From: Desulfobacterales bacterium
GTDB taxonomy: Bacteria > Desulfobacterota > Desulfobacteria > Desulfobacterales > C00003060
NCBI GenBank assembly: GCA_020347085.1
Contig: CP070769.1
Span: 1,576,793-1,583,195, forward strand
Direction of reading: 5' to 3'
Length of the DNA: 6,403 nucleotides
Positions 1 to 5,008 of the stretch are shown here, one piece after another (the stretch's first letter is position 1; each line of letters starts with the position of its first letter). The notes below the pieces were generated by a model. The model was not told the DNA's origin, did not search any database, and worked only from the letters and a program-made list of their open reading frames with translations. The translations under genes and the position numbers were made by a program.

Positions 1-489
1 ACACCCATCAAGCAGTATCAGACCGGTTATTTTCTCCACAAGCTTTTGCCCCAAAGGCTTCAGGAAGATGACGTGTGTTATCTGGCTATCACCATGGTTG
101 ACCTTTATCATAATGAGCACTGGAATTTTGTATTCTGAAATGCATCACTTTCCGACAGGGTTGGCGTGTACAGCATGGCGCGGTATTTTCCTGCGCCCCA
201 CACCCTAGCGCTCAGGAGGAGCTGCAAAGTGCTCGCCCACGAAGTGGGTCACGTCTTTGGGTTAGCACACTGCACAACCTACCAATGTGCGATGAATGGA
301 AGCAATTCCCTTGAGGAGTCCGATCGCCGCCCTCTGTACTTGTGCCCCATATGTCTAAAGAAACTACAGTGGAACCGTGGTATAGACACAATCCTGCGGT
401 ATAAAAAACTGCAGGCGTTTTACGACAAACATTATTTGAAAGAGGAAGCAGTTTGGATCGGCAAGAGGTTGGAGCATATTATGCCATAG
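1..489 (+). pseudogene. amzA: Archaemetzincin (AmzA-type zinc metalloprotease), 5'-partial, interrupted by in-frame TGA
   Basis: Archaemetzincins are small soluble metzincin-type zinc proteases found in archaea, some bacteria and vertebrates. Frame 1 reads from the window edge through VDLYHNEHWNFVF, meets TGA at 136-138, and continues in the same frame as NASLSDRVGVYSMARY to the TAG at 487-489. Both sides match the family. The zinc site HExxHxxGxxH (HEVGHVFGLAH) spans 238-270. It is followed by the family's extra cysteines: C at 271 and 286, Met at 292 and CPIC at 343-354. This is the diagnostic archaemetzincin pattern. The C-terminal tail looks complete; the N-terminus lies outside the window. 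Relatives as I recall them have Gly right after NFVF, so GGA to TGA is a single-base change. The simplest reading is a recent nonsense mutation or a sequencing error. Re-initiation at GTG 166 would drop the conserved N-terminal half. Selenocysteine recoding is discussed under findings. Confidence 0.85.
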
Positions 490-503
490 GTACCGCCTTG
501 CAT

Positions 504-519
504 GAGAAAGGAATTTCTT
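504..519 (+). terminator. Short AT-rich hairpin after archaemetzincin, possible weak terminator
   Basis: AGAAA (505-509) and TTTCT (514-518) form a five-pair stem with a GGAA loop, extendable by a G-T pair, 15 bp after the stop codon. It is followed by TTAAAA rather than a clean T-run. A TTTTTT tract occurs only at 544-549. The stem is short and the call is weak. Confidence 0.2.
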
Positions 520-563
520 TTAAAAGCTGCGATTGTATGTATCTTTTTTGATTGAACTTTGTT

Positions 564-697
564 GTGAAACCTCCCCGCCCTAAAGGGCGGGGCTTCTGCC
601 CTGCGGCAGCACTGCGTGTCCGGGGAGCGTGCCGGTCAAGCGCACGGTATCACGGGTTTTTGAGCCCCCGCCTACATGGCCGGGGTTCCGGGTGGGG
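564..697 (+). ncRNA. HEARO / IscB omega-RNA-like structured RNA, apparently orphan
   Basis: A GC-rich structured segment begins at GTGA (564-567), unlike the AT-rich DNA before it. Visible helices: CCCCGCCC (573-580) with GGGCGGGG (585-592) around a TAAA loop; CTGCC (596-600) with GGCAG (605-609); CGTGC (628-632) with GCACG (642-646); and CCCC-GCC (666-672) with GGC-GGGG (678-680, 682-685) around loop TACAT, with one bulged C at 681. CCGG recurs at 620, 632, 680 and 688, leaving room for pseudoknots. A GTGA or ATGA junction at the 5' edge, a first hairpin of this type and a CCTACATGGC hairpin followed by GGTTCCGGG fit my recollection of HEARO RNAs, the omega-RNA guide scaffolds of IscB nucleases. 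No IscB-like protein follows; the next gene is a radical SAM enzyme. The rest of the 490-857 gap has no supported gene. An IS200/IS605-type end is the main alternative. The right boundary is approximate. Confidence 0.55.
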
Positions 698-841
698 AAA
701 AATGTCCATCTTGTATTGTATCGTTTTCCTTGGCCCTTCATTGCAGCCAGCTAAAAAGGGAAGCGGCCTAGCCGAAAAACTCTCTCACGATTCATATGGA
801 AGTAACCATGTATTCTTTCGGTTGGTCTATTTCTTCAAATG

Positions 842-849
842 AAAGGAAG
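842..849 (+). promoter_or_regulatory. Ribosome binding site that fixes the TTG start of the radical SAM gene
   Basis: AAAGGAAG lies 8 bp before TTG at 858-860. An in-frame TGA at 840-842 excludes a longer protein, and no ATG occurs early in the frame, so TTG is the only reasonable start. The spacer is a run of seven C followed by A. Confidence 0.65.
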
Positions 850-857
850 CCCCCCCA

Positions 858-2705
858 TTGGAACGCGTTATTCTGGTCTCAACACCTTGGCCCCTCTATA
901 GCAGGCCTTCCATTCAGCTTGGTGCCCTCAAAGCCTACCTGAAACAGGAGGCTCCAGAGTTAAAGGTTCATGCCTTTCACGCATATCTTAAGGTGGCAGA
1001 ACACATTGGGTACAAGCTCTATCGTTCCATCTCAGAAAGGACCTGGCTGGCAGAAACCGTGTATGCCGCCCTGCTATTTCCTGAACGTACAAAAGAAATT
1101 GAAAGGGTATTTTTCCGGGAAATCAAGGGAAAGCCCGAGCTTCGTAAAGTCGATTTCAAGGCGCTTAAATCCCAAGTTAAAGGCGTCTCTGACGGTTTGA
1201 TTAACAGCGTGAACTGGGAGCGCTGCGGGCTTGTGGGTTTTTCAATATGCCTTTGCCAACTCACCTCTTCTCTATACTTTATTAAATGCATCAAGCAAGC
1301 CTTTCCAAAGGTAGCCATCGTGGTGGGCGGTTCTATGTTTTCCGGTCACACGATCCACGGGCTGCTTAAGATGTTTCCCGAGGTCGATTTTGCCATCAAT
1401 GGTGAGGGCGAGCTACCGCTGAGCCAACTGGTCCGTCATCTCAGCCGTTGGCATAGCCATAAGGACCTTCCCCCGATTCCAGGGCTCGTCAGACGTAATT
1501 CGAAGAAAAATGAAATGCCCGTCTCCCTGTGCCAAATGGAAACCTTGAGTAATCTTCCACCCCCTGACTACGATGATTACTTTCGCCTGCTAAGAACCTT
1601 CGGCCCGGAGAAGACTTTTTTTCCAACCCTTCCAGCGGAAATTTCACGGGGGTGCTGGTGGCGCCGGTCGCAGCGTCCTGGCAAAACCGCAGGATGTGCC
1701 TTTTGTAATCTCAATCTCCAATGGGACGGCTACAGGTCAAAGACCCCGCATCAGGTGGTCTCCGAGGTCGATCACCTGACCACAAAGCACAAAACACTCT
1801 CTGTGGCGTTCATGGACAACCTGCTCCCGGCGAGGGAGTCCAGGGAGATCTTTGGTCAGCTGGGCAACCTCAAAAAGGACTTTCGTCTATTCGCCGAGAT
1901 TCGGGCCTCCACACCGAGGCATGTCCTGGAGGGCATGCAGGTTGCGGGCATGCACGAAGTCCAGGTCGGTATTGAGGCCCTCAGCACACGGCTGCTTAAA
2001 AAATTGAACAAGGGCACCACGGCCATCCAGAATCTGGAGATCATGAAGCATTGCGAAGAGTTCGGTATTGCAAATGTTTCGAACCTGATTCTCCAGTTCC
2101 CCCGAAGCGACGACCAAGATGTCCAGGAGACTTTGCGAAGCTTGGAGTTCGCTCTACCATTCCGCCCCCTCAGAGCTGTCCATTTCTGGCTTGGCCTTGG
2201 AAGCCCTGTGTGGCAAGATCCCTCGGCCTTCGGGCTCAGGGCGGTCTTCAACCATCCCAATTATGCGGCCATATTCCCGCCAGACATTTTCCGTTCCATG
2301 CGTTTCATGATCCAGGCGTACCGGGGGGACCTTGGGTATCAAAGAAAACACTGGCAACCGGTCAAGAAAAAAGTCAGGGCCTGGAAAAAGGTTTACGCAC
2401 AGATCCATAAGAGTGGTTTGCATGCGCCGATCCTCAGCTTTCGCGACGGACGAGACTTTTTGATCATACGCCAAAAGCGGCTTAACGCTGAGCCATTCAC
2501 ACATCGCCTTGTCGGAACCTCTAGAACAATCTACCTTTTCTGTCAGAGTCATCGTTCGCTCAGAACTATCCTTGGGCATTTTCCGGCGACCGCAGAAGAC
2601 AAGATCGTGCCGTTCTTGCAGATGATGGTGGACAAAAAATTGATGTTTGAAGAGAACGGAAAATACCTGAGCCTGGCCGTGCCGCTGAGGCCAAGAAAAC
2701 TGTGA
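858..2705 (+). CDS. B12-binding-domain radical SAM protein, RiPP-maturation-like
   Basis: A 615-aa cytoplasmic enzyme with the layout of cobalamin-dependent radical SAM proteins, closest in my reading to the RiPP-maturation radical SAM / C-methyltransferase group. Residues 1-200 resemble a B12-binding Rossmann fold: RPSIQLGALKAYL near the start, VGFSICLCQ, VAIVVGGSMFSG, then INGEGELPLSQL near 180. The radical SAM core runs from about 255 to 475. It opens with EISRGCWW, the cluster cysteines are Cys266, Cys280 and Cys283, and CNLNLQWDGYRSKTP follows. VGIEALSTRLLKKLNKG starts at residue 370. The C-terminal 130 residues end in KKLMFEENGKYLSLAVP, typical of the group. Spacing between the first two cysteines is 13 residues rather than the usual 3 or the roughly 7 of RiPP relatives. 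Known relatives methylate or otherwise modify unactivated carbons on peptides. The substrate here is unknown and no classical precursor peptide is visible. Start is TTG. The gene probably forms an operon with the next one. Confidence 0.85.
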   Translation: MERVILVSTPWPLYSRPSIQLGALKAYLKQEAPELKVHAFHAYLKVAEHIGYKLYRSISERTWLAETVYAALLFPERTKEIERVFFREIKGKPELRKVDFKALKSQVKGVSDGLINSVNWERCGLVGFSICLCQLTSSLYFIKCIKQAFPKVAIVVGGSMFSGHTIHGLLKMFPEVDFAINGEGELPLSQLVRHLSRWHSHKDLPPIPGLVRRNSKKNEMPVSLCQMETLSNLPPPDYDDYFRLLRTFGPEKTFFPTLPAEISRGCWWRRSQRPGKTAGCAFCNLNLQWDGYRSKTPHQVVSEVDHLTTKHKTLSVAFMDNLLPARESREIFGQLGNLKKDFRLFAEIRASTPRHVLEGMQVAGMHEVQVGIEALSTRLLKKLNKGTTAIQNLEIMKHCEEFGIANVSNLILQFPRSDDQDVQETLRSLEFALPFRPLRAVHFWLGLGSPVWQDPSAFGLRAVFNHPNYAAIFPPDIFRSMRFMIQAYRGDLGYQRKHWQPVKKKVRAWKKVYAQIHKSGLHAPILSFRDGRDFLIIRQKRLNAEPFTHRLVGTSRTIYLFCQSHRSLRTILGHFPATAEDKIVPFLQMMVDKKLMFEENGKYLSLAVPLRPRKL

Positions 2706-2710
2706 GGAAG
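2704..2710 (+). promoter_or_regulatory. Ribosome binding site overlapping the radical SAM stop codon
   Basis: GAGGAAG overlaps the TGA stop (2703-2705) and lies 4 bp before ATG 2715, indicating translational coupling of the two genes. Confidence 0.6.
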
Positions 2711-2714
2711 ACCG

Positions 2715-3068
2715 ATGAGCAAGCACATTCAACTGACCGTTCGGATCCTGCCTTATTACAAGAAGGGATTGAACGACGTCTATCCTGCGGTTGCCCGTCG
2801 CTTCGGGTATCTGGATAAAGCGTGGGTGGAGAAAAATCCTTCGCTTTTTGAGATCGTGGGCAGGTTAGATAAACTCCTCTACCAGCTCGAAATAGATCCT
2901 CCTTTCAGAGAACTCCTTCTCCAGCATCGGCCCGCCCTCCACAAACGCTATGAGCAGATAGAGGAATATATTGCCGAATGGCAGCTCGCAAAGGCTGATC
3001 GGCTCTTGTATGAAATAGAGGATATTTTTGATGAAATAGAAGGGGAGCTGGGCAGGATGAAATTATAA
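2715..3068 (+). CDS. Conserved-context small protein of unknown function, radical SAM partner candidate
   Basis: A 117-aa protein I do not recognise. It begins ATG with a good ribosome site 9 bp after the radical SAM stop, so the two are very likely co-transcribed. It has no cysteine, few Ser or Thr, no signal peptide and no membrane segment. Residues 1-40 carry Tyr and basic residues (ILPYYKKGLNDVYPAVARRF). From about residue 50 to the end the sequence looks almost entirely alpha-helical and turns acidic, with heptad-like Leu/Ile spacing in EQIEEYIAEWQLAKADRLLY and the following IEDIFDEIEGEL. This composition does not resemble a typical RiPP precursor (no Gly-Gly site, no Cys/Thr/Ser-rich core), nor do I see the winged-helix pattern of a peptide-recognition element. 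It could be a partner, adaptor or substrate protein of the enzyme upstream; that is inference from adjacency only. Confidence 0.75.
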   Translation: MSKHIQLTVRILPYYKKGLNDVYPAVARRFGYLDKAWVEKNPSLFEIVGRLDKLLYQLEIDPPFRELLLQHRPALHKRYEQIEEYIAEWQLAKADRLLYEIEDIFDEIEGELGRMKL

Positions 3069-3107
3069 CTCTCAAAGAGGCATTGAAAGTCTCTTCCTCA
3101 TATATTT

Positions 3108-3123
3108 ACGGACCTATAAACAA
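3108..3123 (+). repeat. Outer inverted-repeat arm, left
   Basis: ACGGACCTATAAACAA; its reverse complement occurs at 3423-3438 with one mismatch. Beyond the arm, TAAG at 3127-3130 also matches the partner after three mismatches, so the similarity fades gradually inward. Confidence 0.75.
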
Positions 3124-3148
3124 AACTAAGGATAAACATTTAACCACC

Positions 3149-3173
3149 GCATACAGGCAATCCGATTCTAAAC
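3149..3173 (+). repeat. Inner inverted-repeat arm, left (25 bp)
   Basis: Core AATCCGATTCTAAAC at 3159-3173, preceded by GCATACAGG and one variable base. The reverse complement lies at 3329-3353 with a single mismatch (C at 3158 opposite C at 3344). The chance of a 24/25 inverted match within 205 bp is negligible. Confidence 0.9.
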
Positions 3174-3328
3174 CGGCTCAAACTCGCGCATAAGTGGGCT
3201 TAAAAAAAGACCGGCACCTGTCGTTTGAACAATACCAACAAGGTGGGCGCTCTCTTGGGTGCGTGGGCACGATCTATCAAGTCCCTGTTCTTTCTCAACG
3301 CTCACTAATACGCTCAAACAGTGACCCA

Positions 3329-3353
3329 GTTTAGAATCGGATTCCCTGTATGC
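3329..3353 (-). repeat. Inner inverted-repeat arm, right (25 bp)
   Basis: Reverse-complement partner of 3149-3173 (24/25). The 155-bp centre between the arms holds an A-run and several small hairpins, for example CACCT 3215-3219 with AGGTG 3241-3245, but no reading frame worth calling. Confidence 0.9.
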
Positions 3354-3422
3354 TCACACGGACGCGTTTCACACCCCCAAACGGATGGGGCTGCGACCAC
3401 AACCGCCACTATGGTCTTAACA

Positions 3423-3438
3423 TTGTTTATAGATCCGT
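3423..3438 (-). repeat. Outer inverted-repeat arm, right
   Basis: TTGTTTATAGATCCGT, the partner of 3108-3123 with one mismatch. The distance from inner to outer arm is 69 bp here but 25 bp on the left, so the structure is not a simple symmetrical palindrome. Confidence 0.75.
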
Positions 3439-3484
3439 ATACTTGTGAGCCCAGGTTGCCGAGTTGGTATTAGATATAGACCAT

Positions 3485-4237
3485 TCAATTATAATGAGGA
3501 AACAATCTGGATGTTACGATCTTCATTTTCGCCAGGCGAAATGTGAGAGCTGTCAACAAACAACCAAAACCGTACGTAATGCTTCGGTGAAGGTTGATGG
3601 ATGACGCTTCGGCGAAATATTTTGTAGGACAACTCACCTCCGCGACCGTGTGACCAAGCCACACAATCTGCGCAAGGATCTGATTATCAAACACAAAATC
3701 GTCAGAATTCACCTCGAACGGCAACTTTTCCAGCAGTTTGCGTGAAAAAGCCCGGTATCCCGTATGGTATTCGGAAAGCTTGGCCCCAAGAAGAACGTTT
3801 TCTACCAATGTGAGAAATCGGTTTGCGATATATTTCCAAACAGGCATTCCGCCTTTCAGGGCATACCCCCCAAGAATCCTGGAGCCAAGTACACATTCAT
3901 AAAGACCGTTGCCGATCATGGAGACCATAGCGGGCATCAATTTGGGCGTATACTGATAATCAGCGTGGATCATAACGACGATATCGTCATCCTCTTCAAG
4001 GGCCAGCCTGTAACATGATTTTTGGTTGGCACCGTAGCCTCGATTTTTTTCATGGACATACACTACTGTATTCGCCAGAGTCTTAGCAATCGACACGGTT
4101 TCGTCATGACTCCCGTCATCCACCACAATGACTAGATCCACAACATCCTGAGCCATGACCTCATCATAGGTTCTACGCAGGGTCTTTGCCGCATTGTAGG
4201 CTGGCATGACAACAACGACTTTGTTGCCTTTAAACAA
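3485..4237 (-). CDS. Family 2 glycosyltransferase, dolichyl-phosphate-sugar-synthase-like
   Basis: A 250-aa GT-A fold enzyme expected to transfer a sugar from a nucleotide-sugar donor to a polyprenyl phosphate or a glycan. It begins with VVVVMPAYNAAKTL (residues 7-20), has the nucleotide-binding VDDGS at 39-43, KNRGYGANQ at 64-72 and the metal-binding DxD-equivalent HADYQYTP at 91-98. EYHTGYRAFSR lies at 156-166 and the acidic SDDFVFD at 178-184. HxD instead of DxD is, as I recall, normal for this soluble bacterial subgroup. No transmembrane helices follow the catalytic domain, unlike longer DPM or ArnC-type members, so it is probably cytoplasmic or membrane-peripheral. The start is TTG at 4235-4237, chosen because it lies just before the first conserved strand and has TAGGAGA 5 bp upstream. 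No other glycan genes are in the window, so the acceptor cannot be named. Confidence 0.88.
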   Translation of the reverse strand: MFKGNKVVVVMPAYNAAKTLRRTYDEVMAQDVVDLVIVVDDGSHDETVSIAKTLANTVVYVHEKNRGYGANQKSCYRLALEEDDDIVVMIHADYQYTPKLMPAMVSMIGNGLYECVLGSRILGGYALKGGMPVWKYIANRFLTLVENVLLGAKLSEYHTGYRAFSRKLLEKLPFEVNSDDFVFDNQILAQIVWLGHTVAEVSCPTKYFAEASSINLHRSITYGFGCLLTALTFRLAKMKIVTSRLFPHYN

Positions 4238-4242
4238 ATCGG

Positions 4243-4249
4243 TCTCCTA
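4243..4249 (-). promoter_or_regulatory. Ribosome binding site for the glycosyltransferase
   Basis: TAGGAGA on the minus strand, 5 bp before TTG 4237. It supports the non-ATG start, as no ATG in frame lies closer. Confidence 0.6.
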
Positions 4250-4306
4250 AATGACCTCAAGAGTCATATGGATAGTTTGCACCGGCATGACCCCCCGGGT
4301 GGGCAG

Positions 4307-4359
4307 GGCCGTCGCCTGAATTGTCATGGACCGGTTCGATGGGTCGGTTCAGGAAGGCC
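4307..4359 (-). repeat. Imperfect inverted repeat between hsp20 and glycosyltransferase
   Basis: Self-complementary GGCC at 4307-4310 and 4356-4359 flank CCTGAA (4315-4320) and TTCAGG (4348-4353), with a further inner stem around ACCGG and CGGT. No T-run follows on the minus strand, so it is not a classical intrinsic terminator. It may end hsp20 transcription or sit in the glycosyltransferase leader. Confidence 0.3.
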
Positions 4360-4412
4360 AGCCATTCACGTCCTACTGTTTGCATCTCTACCCTGGGGAG
4401 CAGAAAGGTTGG

Positions 4413-4853
4413 TCACTCCGTCTTTATTTCGATCTGCTTTTTCTTTGCCTTTTCGGCTTTGGGAAGCGTGATGGTCAAGACACCATCTTTGAAAGTGGCC
4501 CGGACTTTATCGCCTTGCACGCCTACAGGAAGCCGGAATGAACGCTGAAAAGAGCCAGAGTATCTTTCACAACAATGATAGTGTTCGTCCTTTTTTTTCT
4601 CCTCCTTCTTCTCGCCTTTGATGGTTAGCACGTCTCCTGACATACTCACGTCGATGTCTTTGGTCTCCAGACCAGGGAGCTCAGCCCTGACAACCACGTT
4701 GTCCCTTGTCTCTGAAACGTCCACAGAGGGCATCCAGTCCCGTGAAAAAGCCTGTCTAAAAGGCGTGTTTCCAAAAAAGCGATTCCAAAGATCATCCATC
4801 TCCTTGCGAAACGCGCTCAGTTCTCTAACGGGTCTCCAAGGGGTTATTTCCAT
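4413..4853 (-). CDS. Class A small heat shock protein (Hsp20 / alpha-crystallin family)
   Basis: A 146-aa ATP-independent holdase that binds unfolding proteins as large oligomers in the cytoplasm. The N-terminal arm MEITPWRPVRELSAFRKEMDD is typical. The alpha-crystallin domain spans about residues 42-133 and includes VRAELPGLETKDIDVS, LTIKGEKKEEKKKDEHY, SGSFQRSFRLPVGV and the signature FKDGVLTITLPK (121-132). The oligomerisation I-x-I motif is IEI at 141-143. The start is ATG 4851-4853, because a perfect GGAGGT lies 7 bp upstream. A GTG at 4860-4862, three codons upstream, overlaps that site and is unlikely. An unusual Cys94-Cys95 pair replaces the Arg-Val-type residues usually found before ERSYGSF. 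The gene stands alone, with a candidate promoter and a long leader of about 115 nt. Confidence 0.95.
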   Translation of the reverse strand: MEITPWRPVRELSAFRKEMDDLWNRFFGNTPFRQAFSRDWMPSVDVSETRDNVVVRAELPGLETKDIDVSMSGDVLTIKGEKKEEKKKDEHYHCCERYSGSFQRSFRLPVGVQGDKVRATFKDGVLTITLPKAEKAKKKQIEIKTE

Positions 4854-4860
4854 ACAAGCC

Positions 4861-4866
4861 ACCTCC
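4861..4866 (-). promoter_or_regulatory. Strong ribosome binding site deciding the hsp20 start
   Basis: GGAGGT on the minus strand, 7 bp ahead of ATG 4853, within AAAGGAGGT. A small hairpin (CCTGG 4888-4892 with CCAGG 4871-4875 on the minus strand) ends 4 bp before it. Confidence 0.8.
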
Positions 4867-4976
4867 TTTACCTGGTGTGTGCTCTGCCCAGGATAGAAGC
4901 AAACCAGAAACCTCTCGGGCTCGATCTGCCTGGAGTCGTTAGATTAGGACGGATGATTTGACCTATCAGTGATGAA

Positions 4977-5005
4977 ACTATAGATAACAAGGCCAGGCAA
5001 ACCAA
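4977..5005 (-). promoter_or_regulatory. Candidate sigma70-type promoter for hsp20
   Basis: On the minus strand TTGGTT (5005-5000), a 17-bp spacer and TATAGT (4982-4977; five of six to the -10 consensus). It starts immediately after the stop codon of the beta-helix gene and points at hsp20. I found no convincing sigma32 box or CIRCE repeat in the 4867-5008 gap. Confidence 0.4.
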
Positions 5006-5008
5006 TGC

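Larger units (their letters stand above)
3108..3438. mobile_element. MITE-like nested inverted-repeat element between convergent genes
   Basis: This lies in the 416-bp non-coding gap between stop codons of convergent genes (3068 and 3485). Outer arms 3108-3123 and 3423-3438 are inverted copies (15/16). Inner arms 3149-3173 and 3329-3353 are inverted copies (24/25). Inside these, 3187-3200 and its partner near 3301-3314 match at 11/14. The short size, terminal inverted repeats and lack of an ORF fit a non-autonomous element. I see no clear target-site duplication, so an old insertion, two nested insertions or a large bidirectional terminator structure remain possible. The remaining flanks, 3069-3107 and 3439-3484, show only a weak five-pair hairpin (AAGAG / CTCTT) just after the 117-aa gene. 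Confidence 0.5.

Noticed and set aside
136..138. Alternative genetic code with TGA read as glycine (as in Gracilibacteria)
   Set aside because: The radical SAM gene (2703-2705) and hsp20 (4413-4415) end in TGA at family-appropriate positions, and no other gene here has an internal TGA.
573..592. Intrinsic terminator for archaemetzincin
   Set aside because: The stem is very strong but followed by CTTCTGCC, not a T-run, and is one of several linked hairpins, so a structured RNA explains it better.
552..842. A 96-aa open frame
   Set aside because: It runs through the hairpin-rich RNA segment, has a composition of repeats (PPRPKGRGF) caused by the stems, no ribosome site and no recognisable protein pattern.
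2154..2732. A 192-aa minus-strand open frame opposite the radical SAM gene
   Set aside because: It overlaps a well-supported family member in full and shows no domain pattern; it is a shadow frame.
3108..3438. CRISPR array or tRNA in the convergent gap
   Set aside because: The repeats are inverted pairs, not regularly spaced direct repeats, and no cloverleaf is visible.
3764..4018. Plus-strand open frame opposite the glycosyltransferase
   Set aside because: It is antisense to a clear GT2 gene and lacks a ribosome site or family features.
4854..4862. GTG start for hsp20 giving a 149-aa protein
   Set aside because: The GTG overlaps the GGAGGT site that serves the ATG at 4853, and the family usually starts near this ATG.
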